A stretch of DNA of 64,000 nucleotides from Flavisolibacter longurius. GTDB taxonomy: Bacteria; Bacteroidota; Bacteroidia; Chitinophagales; Chitinophagaceae. Location: positions 124,001 to 188,000 of the forward strand of contig JACJGO010000005.1 in the NCBI GenBank assembly GCA_014163555.1, given 5' to 3'. Under the pieces are notes generated by a model, which saw only the letters and a list, made by a program, of their open reading frames with translations, had not been told where the DNA came from and searched no databases. Both the position numbers and the translations under genes were made by a program. Below are positions 18,772 through 27,463 of this stretch, in pieces (position 1 is the first letter of the stretch; the number at the start of each line of letters is the position of its first letter).

Positions 18772-21192
18772 ATGTTTCAAAACTATCTGAAAACGGCCGT
18801 CCGCAACCTGCTTCGCTACAAGGGGTTTACTCTCACCAATATTCTAAGTCTTGTCATTGGCATTACAGGCTGCCTGGTGATTGCGCTTTTTGTGTGGGAT
18901 GAAAAAAAATTCGACAAAGGGATTGCCGGCGGAGAAAACATCTACCGCATCTACAACAAACAAAATGACCTTGGCGGCACAACCAACGTTGCCGTTGTGC
19001 AACCGGCTTACACGTCCTACCTGCAACGGTCCTATCCCGAAGTGGATACGACCATGCGGATCCTGATGGCAAGAGACAAATACCTGATGGAAACAGGGGA
19101 GAAGAGTGGGTATGAAGAAAAAGGCTGGTTTGTTGACGGTTCATTTTTCAACATGTTTCCGCTACCATTCTTAAAAGGCGACCCGGCAACAGCACTGCGT
19201 GCCCCGCAATCCGTGGTGATATCGGAAGACATTGCCAATCGCTATTTCAAAAACGAAGATCCCATTGGCAAAACCGTTTACATTGACAAAGACACCTTTG
19301 CTGTTATGGGAGTAATGGCGAAACTTCCCGAACATTTTCACCTCCGCTTTAATTATCTGATGTCCTTGCCATCCGCCGGCATTGCGCCGGAGCGGATGGA
19401 AAACTGGACATGGCAACAGTTTTATACCTACGTCAAATTAAAACCGGGTTCCGATGTAAACAAAGTGGAAGAAAAATTCCAGGCCTATGTGAAAAAGGAA
19501 ATTTATCCCACGCTGGACAATCCCAATTCCACCTTTCTTCCCCGGTTTCAAAAGCTACAAAACATTCACCTGCAGTCGGCCGATTTTGTATATGACAATG
19601 CGCTGAGAGGAAATCAAAGCTATGTGAATGGACTGACTATCATTGCCCTGTTTGTGTTGGTGATTGCCTGTTTTAATTTTATCAACCTGGCAACGGCCCG
19701 GTCATTCCGGCGGGCAAAAGAAATTGGCGTACGCAAAGTAGTGGGGGCTGATCGCAAGCAGTTGGTGATGCAGTTTATTGGCGAAACCATTCTACTCTCT
19801 GTCATGGCGATGATCATCGCCATTATCGCAACGATGCTATTAATACCGGCGCTGAATACATTCACAGAGAAAAGCATCTCTTTTAATCCCTTCACTGATC
19901 CTTTGCTGGCTTTGGTAGTGTTGTCGGGAGGCTTTGTGATAGGGATTTTAGCCGGCATTTACCCGGCTATGGTTCTATCCGGTTTTCAGCCGATCAGGGT
20001 TTTGAAAAGCATGAAGCCCACCGGCGGCAGCGGGCAAATCGGCTGGTTGCGTCAATCGTTGGTGGTGGTGCAATTTACCCTTTCAGCGCTGTTAATCGTC
20101 AGTGCCATTATTGTATACAAACAAGTACGCTACCTGAATACAAAAGACCTTGGTTTTTCCAAAGAGCAACTGGTTTTTTTCCAAACCCGTGGCGGTGTGG
20201 ATCAAAACCTGGAAACATTCAAATCTGAATTAAAACGTTCTCCTAACATAGTATCTGTAACCTCCGGCTATGGCCTGCCCGGCGACCAGTTTGCAGGCGA
20301 AACCGTAAAGGTCCCGGGAAAAGGAGACCAGGGTTTTTCTACAAAACTTTTCATTGGCGATTACGATTATGTAAAAACGTTAGGATTAAAACTGGTGGCC
20401 GGACGTGATTTTTCCCGAGATATGGCAACCGACGAAAGGGAAGGTTTTATCATCAATGAAGCGGCCGTGAAGGAATTTGGATTTGGTACACCAGAGAAAG
20501 CGCTGGGACAAGCTATTCATTGGGATGAATGGGAACCTGCCGATACAACCGATCCGGTAAAAAGAGGAAAGGTGATTGGTGTGGTTCAGGATTTCCACTA
20601 CAAAAGCCTGCACGAAAAAGTTACGGCTTCTGTCATCCAGATTTATCCGGCCGTCAACTTTAAAGTAGCCGTAAAACTGCGGACGGCCGACATCAGAAAT
20701 ACCATCGCTTACATCAACCAGGTCTGGAATAAATTTTCTCCTGGGTACCCACTGGATTACAAGTTCATGGATGAAACCTTTGGTACCATGTACAAGGGTG
20801 AAGAAAGGCTGGCCAGCCTGATTTGGATTTTCACCATCATGGCCATCATTGTCGGTTGTATGGGACTTTTCGGACTTGCAGCTTTCAGCGCCGAGCAACG
20901 CACCAAGGAAATCGGCATCCGCAAAGTTCTGGGGGCAGATGTGTTCAATATTGTTGGCTTGCTATCAAAAAGCTTTGTTCGCCTGGTCCTGATTTCTTCC
21001 CTGCTGGCTTTTCCAATTGCCTGGTGGGCCATGAACAAATGGCTGGAAGATTTTTCGTACCGGATCGCCATTAGCTGGTGGGTATTTGTGCTGGCAGCGG
21101 CGGCAGCCTTGCTGGTAGCGATGCTCACCGTAAGCTACCAGGCCATTAAAGCGGCAGTAGCCAATCCTGTAAAAAGTCTCCGCTCAGAATAA
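18772..21192 (+). CDS. MacB/FtsX-type permease 5 of 11
   Basis: 806 residues from the ATG at 18772 (MFQNYLKTAVRNLLRYKGFT); a GTG two codons upstream is also in frame. The second periplasmic domain carries an insertion, WDEWEPADTTDPVKRGK, just before GVVQDFHYKSLHEKV, which other copies lack. Coupling motifs: KEIGVRKVVGA near 316 and KEIGIRKVLGA near 712. Before the gene, GTGAA and TTCAC form a minor inverted repeat at about 18734-18747. Tail ANPVKSLRSE. The next permease starts 10 bp after its stop. Confidence 0.91.
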   Translation: MFQNYLKTAVRNLLRYKGFTLTNILSLVIGITGCLVIALFVWDEKKFDKGIAGGENIYRIYNKQNDLGGTTNVAVVQPAYTSYLQRSYPEVDTTMRILMARDKYLMETGEKSGYEEKGWFVDGSFFNMFPLPFLKGDPATALRAPQSVVISEDIANRYFKNEDPIGKTVYIDKDTFAVMGVMAKLPEHFHLRFNYLMSLPSAGIAPERMENWTWQQFYTYVKLKPGSDVNKVEEKFQAYVKKEIYPTLDNPNSTFLPRFQKLQNIHLQSADFVYDNALRGNQSYVNGLTIIALFVLVIACFNFINLATARSFRRAKEIGVRKVVGADRKQLVMQFIGETILLSVMAMIIAIIATMLLIPALNTFTEKSISFNPFTDPLLALVVLSGGFVIGILAGIYPAMVLSGFQPIRVLKSMKPTGGSGQIGWLRQSLVVVQFTLSALLIVSAIIVYKQVRYLNTKDLGFSKEQLVFFQTRGGVDQNLETFKSELKRSPNIVSVTSGYGLPGDQFAGETVKVPGKGDQGFSTKLFIGDYDYVKTLGLKLVAGRDFSRDMATDEREGFIINEAAVKEFGFGTPEKALGQAIHWDEWEPADTTDPVKRGKVIGVVQDFHYKSLHEKVTASVIQIYPAVNFKVAVKLRTADIRNTIAYINQVWNKFSPGYPLDYKFMDETFGTMYKGEERLASLIWIFTIMAIIVGCMGLFGLAAFSAEQRTKEIGIRKVLGADVFNIVGLLSKSFVRLVLISSLLAFPIAWWAMNKWLEDFSYRIAISWWVFVLAAAAALLVAMLTVSYQAIKAAVANPVKSLRSE

Positions 21193-21202
21193 AACTTTCA
21201 TT

Positions 21203-23626
21203 ATGCTGAAAAATTATTTCAAGATCGCAATGCGAAATATAACCCGGCAGAAAGGGTATTCGCTGATCAACATTATAGGACTTGCCATTGGCGTAGCCGC
21301 CTGCCTTTTGATCCTGCAATATGTATTCTTTGAGCTGAGTTACGAGAATTTTCAGCAGAACAAGGAGCGAATTTACCGGGTGAAGCAAGACCGCTACGAT
21401 GATGGAAAGCTCAGTACCGAATGGGCTGCCGGTGCGTATGCGGTTGGCAATTCATTTAAAGATGAAATTCCGGAGGTTGAAGATTATGTGAAGCTGTTAA
21501 AAAATGATGCGGTGATTGCCGAAGTGAACAAACGCCCCGTGCAGGTAAAGAAAGTGTTTTTTGCCAGCGGCTCATTTTTTTCCGTTTTTACGTATCCGTT
21601 ACTAGCCGGAGATGGACAAACCGCCCTCAAAGAACCGTTTACCGCAGCACTTTCAGCAAGCACCGCCAAGGCGTTGTTTGGCACAACTGACATCATCGGA
21701 AAACGCCTGAATCTTAACCAAAACAGCGACTATACCGTTACTGCTGTTTACCAGAATGCACCGGCCAACACGCAGATCAAACCGGATATGCTGCTGTCCT
21801 ACCAAACCTTTGTAAAACAAAATACTGATTCAACTGGAAGAGGGCCCGAAAATGCCTGGCTTTGGGATGGTTGTCTTACCTATCTTTTATTGCGCCAGGG
21901 CGCCGATCCGTCTGCAGTTGAAAAAAAGTTTCAGCCCATCGTGGATAAGTACACGCTGACGGACATGAAAAAGTTCAATGCGTCCGTTTCGTATTCCCTG
22001 CAACCGCTGAAAGACATTCACCTGTACTCGAACTACATGGGTGAACCGGAACCTAACGGTGATGGAAAAACGGTTTATCTTCTTTTGGGCATTGCTTTTT
22101 TTATCGTGGTCATTGCCTGGGTTAATTACATCAACCTGGCAACAGCAAGGGCTATCAACCGGGCCAAAGAAGTTGGCATCCGCAAAACAATCGGTTCGCA
22201 ACGCAGCCAATTGGTTTACCAGTTCCTGTCCGAATCCGCCCTGCTCAATGGCATTGCATTGGTGGTGGCAATACTCCTAGTGATTATCGCGATTCCTGGT
22301 TTCAACTGGCTTTCGGGTCAGCAGCTATCATTTTCTTTGTTGGCATCTGGCAGTTTCTGGGCCGGATTGGCCGTGCTGTTTTTCCTGGGCACATTTTTTT
22401 CCGGGCTGTACCCTTCATTTGTTTTATCAGGCTTCCAGCCAATTGATGTGCTGAAAGGAAAAATGACCGCCACCTCACGTGGTGCTTTGCTCCGGAAAGG
22501 ATTGGTGGTGTTTCAGTTCACAGCTTCACTTTTTCTGCTGATTGGAACCTTGGCCGTGTACCGGCAGATCCGGTTTATGCAAAAACAATCGCTGGGCCTA
22601 AACATTGAACAAACGCTGGTGGTGAAACCACCTATCGTAGTAAAAGATTCCACCTACTTGCGCAACATGACTGCGCTGAAAGAATCACTCAGGCAACAAA
22701 GCAGCGTTAAAGGTGTGACGATATCCACCTCCATACCTGGAGAACCCGTACAATGGAATGCAGGTGGAATTAAACTGGTGGGCACAGATGAATCAACTCA
22801 AAAGCAATACCGTGTTATTGGCGTGGATTACGATTACCTCAACCAGTATGGCATCAAGCTGCTGGCCGGTCGTTCCTTTTCAAAAGAATTCGGCAGCGAT
22901 GACAAAGCGGTCATATTTACCAAAAAAGGATTTGAACAACTGGGTTTGGCGAAGCCGGAAGAAGCTGTTGGTAAAAAAGTGGATTTCTGGGGAGAGCAGT
23001 ATACTATCGTTGGCATTTCAGACAATTTTCACCAACAATCTTTACGGGAAGCTTACGAACCCCTGATATTCCGGCTGATTCCGGATGTCCGTGGTTTTTT
23101 ATCCATCAAAACGCCGGCTGCAAAAGCAAGTCAAACGGTGGAACAGGTAAAACAGTCCTGGGCCAAATTTTTTCCGGGCAATACGTTTGAATATTTTTTC
23201 CTGGATGAACATTTTGATCAGCAATACAGGGCCGATCAAAAATTCGGACAGGTATTTTTATTGTTTACCCTTTTGGCCATTCTGGTAGCCTGTCTTGGAT
23301 TGTTTGGGCTGGCCTCCTTCACTACTGTGCAACGTACCAAGGAAATCGGGATCCGGAAAGTACTCGGTGCTTCCGTGGTGCAAATTCTTCGGCTGTTGTA
23401 CCAGGATTTTGCTTTGCTACTGGCCATCGCCTTTTTGCTGGCCGTGCCCATCGCCTGGTATGTGATCGCCTCCTGGCTGCAGGGTTATGCTTTTCGTATA
23501 GAACTGGACTGGTCCTATTTTGTACTTCCGTTTGTAACGATCCTCTTCATTGCCTGGATAACGGTAAGTTTTCAGTCGGTAAAGGCAGCCCTTTCCAACC
23601 CGGTGAAAAGTTTGCGAACGGAATAA
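21203..23626 (+). CDS. MacB/FtsX-type permease 6 of 11
   Basis: 807 residues, MLKNYFKIAMRNITRQKGYS. In the second TM the common IACINFMNLSTA becomes IAWVNYINLATA, losing the Cys found in most copies. The first coupling motif is KEVGIRKTIGS (about 322), with Ser where others mostly have Ala; the second is KEIGIRKVLGA (about 713), following TVQRT. The tail is SNPVKSLRTE. The motif corresponding to GVVKDFHFESLH is weakened to GISDNFHQQSLREAY, so the second periplasmic domain may recognise something different. Nine bases separate its stop from the next ATG. Confidence 0.91.
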   Translation: MLKNYFKIAMRNITRQKGYSLINIIGLAIGVAACLLILQYVFFELSYENFQQNKERIYRVKQDRYDDGKLSTEWAAGAYAVGNSFKDEIPEVEDYVKLLKNDAVIAEVNKRPVQVKKVFFASGSFFSVFTYPLLAGDGQTALKEPFTAALSASTAKALFGTTDIIGKRLNLNQNSDYTVTAVYQNAPANTQIKPDMLLSYQTFVKQNTDSTGRGPENAWLWDGCLTYLLLRQGADPSAVEKKFQPIVDKYTLTDMKKFNASVSYSLQPLKDIHLYSNYMGEPEPNGDGKTVYLLLGIAFFIVVIAWVNYINLATARAINRAKEVGIRKTIGSQRSQLVYQFLSESALLNGIALVVAILLVIIAIPGFNWLSGQQLSFSLLASGSFWAGLAVLFFLGTFFSGLYPSFVLSGFQPIDVLKGKMTATSRGALLRKGLVVFQFTASLFLLIGTLAVYRQIRFMQKQSLGLNIEQTLVVKPPIVVKDSTYLRNMTALKESLRQQSSVKGVTISTSIPGEPVQWNAGGIKLVGTDESTQKQYRVIGVDYDYLNQYGIKLLAGRSFSKEFGSDDKAVIFTKKGFEQLGLAKPEEAVGKKVDFWGEQYTIVGISDNFHQQSLREAYEPLIFRLIPDVRGFLSIKTPAAKASQTVEQVKQSWAKFFPGNTFEYFFLDEHFDQQYRADQKFGQVFLLFTLLAILVACLGLFGLASFTTVQRTKEIGIRKVLGASVVQILRLLYQDFALLLAIAFLLAVPIAWYVIASWLQGYAFRIELDWSYFVLPFVTILFIAWITVSFQSVKAALSNPVKSLRTE

Positions 23627-23635
23627 ATTTTTGCC

Positions 23636-26032
23636 ATGCTGAAAAACTACTTCGTCATTGCCTGCAGGCACCTGCTAAAATCACGATCCTATACGGCTAT
23701 TAACATCCTGGGACTTTCGATAGGAATTGGATTTACCCTGCTGATAGCCGGCTATGTGTGGCGGGAATTGCAGGTGAACCGGCAATTACGAAATGTGGAC
23801 CAGCAATATATTATTCAAAGCCGTTGGAAAGATCCCAACATGGGAATGGACCTGACAACCGTTGGCCCGCTGGCAAAATCGCTGAAAGAATCCTATCCTC
23901 ATTTGGTGGCCAACTATTACCGTTGGGATGGCATTACTTCTACCGTTTCAAAAGGAGACAGGATTTTTCGAGAAGGATTACAGATTGGCGACAGCACTCT
24001 GCTTTCCATGTTTGGCTTTCAACTTCTTCATGGAGATGTAAAAACAGCCTTGAAGGAACCGTTTAGTGTGGTGATTACAGAAGATAGAGCCGTGAAATAT
24101 TTTGGAAGAAAAGACGTGGTGAACGAAACGGTGACCATTGAAGACTTTTCCGGGGCTAAACATGATTTTAAAATCACCGGTGTTTTGCAAAAACCGGTGG
24201 ATAACTCAGTCATTCACCTAACACCAGAGAACGACAACCAGTTTTTTATACCCGATGCTTCGGCCCCTTTTTTTGGCCGGACACTTGAAGCCTGGAATGA
24301 TGCGTATAAAGTTGGCTATATCGAGTTGCAGCCAGGTGTAAAGCCGGAAGCTCTCCTAAAGCCTATGCAGGACCTGTTAAAAAACAATGGACCACAGGAG
24401 ATAGTGGCTAATATGCAACCCTTTCTCTTGCCGTTGAGCGATTATTACCTTGGCCAATTTGATGGCATGGTGCGGAAAATGCTTTTTGCCGTATCCCTGA
24501 TTGCCATTTTTATCCTGCTGATGGCCATCGTCAATTTCATCAACATCTCCATTGGCAACGCAGCCGCCCGCATCAAAGAAATCGGCATTCGCAAAGTCAT
24601 GGGAAGCCTTCACCGCCAACTGGTGATGCAGTTCCTGGTTGAGGCGATTGTATTGGTAGCACTGTCCACACTTGTTGCGTTGGGCCTTTATGCATTAGGG
24701 CGGCCACTTTTTTCTGAATTGTTAGGCAAACCTATTCCAGGCTTAACTGCTTACCCGGTGTATTTTGTCCTGTTACCCTTTTTGCTGGTGCTTTGTACTG
24801 GATTGCTTGCCGGCCTTTACCCAGCCTTTGTATTGTCAAAACTCGATGCAACCGACGCTGTGAAAGGAAAACTGCAATCGGTGAAGGCCAACATAATGCT
24901 TCGCAAAACACTGGTAGGTTTCCAGATCTGCACCGCCTCGCTGGTGTTCATTGGCGTGTTGGTAACCATTCAACAGGTCAATCATTTTTTGGGCAACAAC
25001 CTTGGTTATAACAAAGAATATGTTGTATCGGTACAGGTGCCCCGCGAATGGACACCTAAAGGCGTGCAACACATGCTTACGGTTCGCAACGAACTGGCAA
25101 AACTGCCGGAAACAAGCGAGGTTTCGCTTACGTATTCCATTCCCAATGGCATGTCGGCAGGCAGCACCATGGTATTCACACAAGGGCAGGATTCAACACA
25201 GGCTGTGGCCTTGGAAACGGTTTCCACCGATGAAAACTACCTTGACGTTTATGCGATCCTGCTTGCCGCAGGAAGATACCACCAGCATCTTTCCGACTCA
25301 CTGGGTGTGGTTATCAACCAGTCAGCAGCCCTTGCGTTGGGTTTCCCATCGGCAGCCGATGCGGTTGGACAAACCGCTTTTCTCCCGGGCCGTTTTCCAG
25401 TTAAAATCCTGGGTGTGACGAATGATTTTCATTTCGGATCAATGAAGCAAAAGATCAATCCATTGCTTATGCTCAATGTAGGATTGAACAACATCTACCG
25501 CGTACTGAGCTTCAAACTAAAACCAGGTAATGCGGCAAAAAGCCTGGATGCTATTCAGAAAAAATGGGCACACTTGCTTCCGGGAAGTTCCTTTGAATAC
25601 AGCTTTATGGATGATGCCTTGAAACAAATGTATGCCTCGGAAATCCGGCTCAAAAAAGCAGCAAAAACCGCCCTGGTGCTTTCCTTTGTTATTGTATTAT
25701 TGGGCATTTCCGGACTGCTTTCCCTTCATGTACAGAAACGCACCAAAGAAATCGGGATCCGCAAAGTGGTAGGGGCTTCATCAGCCAATATCCGGTCTCT
25801 TTTTCTCCGTGATTTTTTACCGGTGGTTTTTGTTGGTGGCTTGCTTTCCATCCCTCTTGCCTGGCTGCTGATGCAGCAATGGCTGAACGAGTATGCGTAT
25901 CGTATTTCATTAACCTATCTGCCCTTTTTAATTTCGGTAGGTGTTCTCCTTTTACTAGCTGCTATCCTTATCTCAATACAGACTGCCCGTATTGCCGTGG
26001 AAAATCCTGTCAAAAGCCTGCGAACGGATTAA
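23636..26032 (+). CDS. MacB/FtsX-type permease 7 of 11, last of the first run
   Basis: 798 residues, MLKNYFVIACRHLLKSRSYT. The most divergent copy at both membrane modules: KEIGIRKVMGS near 314, KEIGIRKVVGA near 704, and ISGLLSLHVQKRTKEIG in place of LGLFGLAxFxxxQRTKEIG. The charge of the tail is kept, ENPVKSLRTD, but Asp replaces the terminal Glu. The following 274 bp contain the second copy of the operator, so the first transcription unit probably ends here, although I see no strong terminator hairpin. Confidence 0.9.
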   Translation: MLKNYFVIACRHLLKSRSYTAINILGLSIGIGFTLLIAGYVWRELQVNRQLRNVDQQYIIQSRWKDPNMGMDLTTVGPLAKSLKESYPHLVANYYRWDGITSTVSKGDRIFREGLQIGDSTLLSMFGFQLLHGDVKTALKEPFSVVITEDRAVKYFGRKDVVNETVTIEDFSGAKHDFKITGVLQKPVDNSVIHLTPENDNQFFIPDASAPFFGRTLEAWNDAYKVGYIELQPGVKPEALLKPMQDLLKNNGPQEIVANMQPFLLPLSDYYLGQFDGMVRKMLFAVSLIAIFILLMAIVNFINISIGNAAARIKEIGIRKVMGSLHRQLVMQFLVEAIVLVALSTLVALGLYALGRPLFSELLGKPIPGLTAYPVYFVLLPFLLVLCTGLLAGLYPAFVLSKLDATDAVKGKLQSVKANIMLRKTLVGFQICTASLVFIGVLVTIQQVNHFLGNNLGYNKEYVVSVQVPREWTPKGVQHMLTVRNELAKLPETSEVSLTYSIPNGMSAGSTMVFTQGQDSTQAVALETVSTDENYLDVYAILLAAGRYHQHLSDSLGVVINQSAALALGFPSAADAVGQTAFLPGRFPVKILGVTNDFHFGSMKQKINPLLMLNVGLNNIYRVLSFKLKPGNAAKSLDAIQKKWAHLLPGSSFEYSFMDDALKQMYASEIRLKKAAKTALVLSFVIVLLGISGLLSLHVQKRTKEIGIRKVVGASSANIRSLFLRDFLPVVFVGGLLSIPLAWLLMQQWLNEYAYRISLTYLPFLISVGVLLLLAAILISIQTARIAVENPVKSLRTD

Positions 26033-26088
26033 AAGAAAGCGTTGGCTAATGGCGATGACTCAACAGCTTTACATACTGGTTCTACTGT

Positions 26089-26126
26089 TGTATCAAAAGC
26101 GAACAGTTTTTGTACGGATACGAACA
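26089..26126. promoter_or_regulatory. Tandem operator (candidate UAS) upstream of the DUF4097-like gene
   Basis: Site 1 is TGTATCAAAAGCGAACA at 26089-26105 and site 2 is TGTACGGATACGAACA at 26111-26126. The spacing is identical to that at 6425-6462, and the sequence from site 1 through TCGTA at about 26130 matches apart from a few bases. CTAAC follows at 26149 and TTTGG at 26179-26183. The gene begins 180 bp after site 2, farther than in the two sister regions. Confidence 0.68.
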
Positions 26127-26306
26127 AGCTCGTAAACAAAGGAGACAACTAACATATTGTTTATCAGCCCTTCAGAAGTTTGGTATGAATGTGTATACTT
26201 GCGTAACATGTTGTGTCCGAACTGCATTGAAGAGAGAAAACAATCGTCCATTGCCTGAAAGAAACCCACACTGCCAAATTCAGAACAAACAAAATATACC
26301 AACGAA

Positions 26307-27341
26307 ATGAGAAAACTTTTCATTCTACTGGCCTTTGCTTCACAAACACTGGTAGTACACGCCCAAAATAAAGACAACAAAGAACCCTACATGACCCGAA
26401 GCCTTAGCGCTGATGCCGTGAAAGAAGTGGAGGCCCGGACCTCCGGCGGCAGCATCGCCGTTACCGGTGTGGCTCCTTCCGAAGCCCGTATTGAAGTGTA
26501 TGTTTCGGGCAACAACAACCAAAATCTTTCCAAAGAAGAAATCAAACAACGCCTGGAAGAATTGTACAACCTGGAAATTGACGTTGCCAACAACAAGCTA
26601 ACGGCTATGGCTAAGTCGAAGTCGCAAATCAGGGATTGGAAAAAAGCACTAAACATTGCTTACAAAATTTATGTTCCCCAAGCATCATCCACAGACCTGA
26701 GTACCAGCGGTGGCAGCATTCACCTGGCTTCTCTTAACGGTGCGCAATCCTTCTCCACCAGTGGCGGAAGCCTGCACCTGAAAGGGGTTAGCGGAAAAAT
26801 CAATGGCCGTACCTCTGGTGGCAGCATTCATCTTGAAGACACCAACAATGAAATAGACCTCAGCACCAGCGGGGGCAGCATTCATGCAAAAAACTGCAGC
26901 GGCAATATCCGTCTGACTACATCGGGTGGCTCACTGGACCTGGCCGATATGAAAGGGTACGTTCGTGCCACCACAAGCGGGGGCAGCGTAAAAGGAAGCG
27001 GGATGGAAGGCGAGCTGATCACCTTTACGTCGGGCGGTAGCATCAAATTGGATAACCTGGCGGGCAGTTTGGAAACCGGTACGGCTGGTGGCAATATATC
27101 CATGTCGTTTACATCGCTGGGCAAATATGTAAAGGTGCACAACTCTGCCGGCAATATCGATATCACCCTGCCCAAAGACAAAGGCCTTGACCTGGATCTT
27201 TCGGGTAAAATCAGCAATACATCATTGGCCAACTTCAGCGGCAAAATGGACGAGAATGAAATTAGAGGAAAGCTGAATGGTGGCGGTATTCCGGTAACGG
27301 TCAATGCAGGTGCCGGAAGAATCAGGCTAAATCTCCAATAA
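26307..27341 (+). CDS. Secreted DUF4097-like beta-repeat protein
   Basis: 344 residues with a signal peptide (MRKLFILLAFASQTLVVHAQ). From about residue 130 it carries a ~17-22 residue repeat centred on TSGGSIHL, with variants STSGGSLHL, TTSGGSLDL, TTSGGSVKG, FTSGGSIKL and TAGGNISM, as expected for a right-handed beta-solenoid of the DUF4097/adhesin-head type. An earlier isolated ARTSGGSIAV near 45 suggests the fold begins before the main run. It is likely periplasmic or on the cell surface. It stands first behind the second operator and 122 bp ahead of permease 8, so it is probably an accessory or output of the transporter regulon. No catalytic site is apparent. Confidence 0.86.
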   Translation: MRKLFILLAFASQTLVVHAQNKDNKEPYMTRSLSADAVKEVEARTSGGSIAVTGVAPSEARIEVYVSGNNNQNLSKEEIKQRLEELYNLEIDVANNKLTAMAKSKSQIRDWKKALNIAYKIYVPQASSTDLSTSGGSIHLASLNGAQSFSTSGGSLHLKGVSGKINGRTSGGSIHLEDTNNEIDLSTSGGSIHAKNCSGNIRLTTSGGSLDLADMKGYVRATTSGGSVKGSGMEGELITFTSGGSIKLDNLAGSLETGTAGGNISMSFTSLGKYVKVHNSAGNIDITLPKDKGLDLDLSGKISNTSLANFSGKMDENEIRGKLNGGGIPVTVNAGAGRIRLNLQ

Positions 27342-27463
27342 ATCGGTTTCACGCAACTAATTCGGCGCTACCAGTTTCCTGCCTTCATTCGTTATAACAA
27401 GACTGCTATTAATCGGCAAGAGGCCAATAGGGACTTAAGAAATTACGACCAAACAAACAAGCA

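Noticed and set aside
26199-26202. TTGC as the sigma-54 -12 element of the second unit
   Set aside because: The distance from the GG at 26182 is 17-19 bp, far beyond the standard 10-bp interval.
26110-26310. 66-codon ORF upstream of the DUF4097-like gene
   Set aside because: Overlaps the operator and promoter boxes, and its codons are not protein-like.
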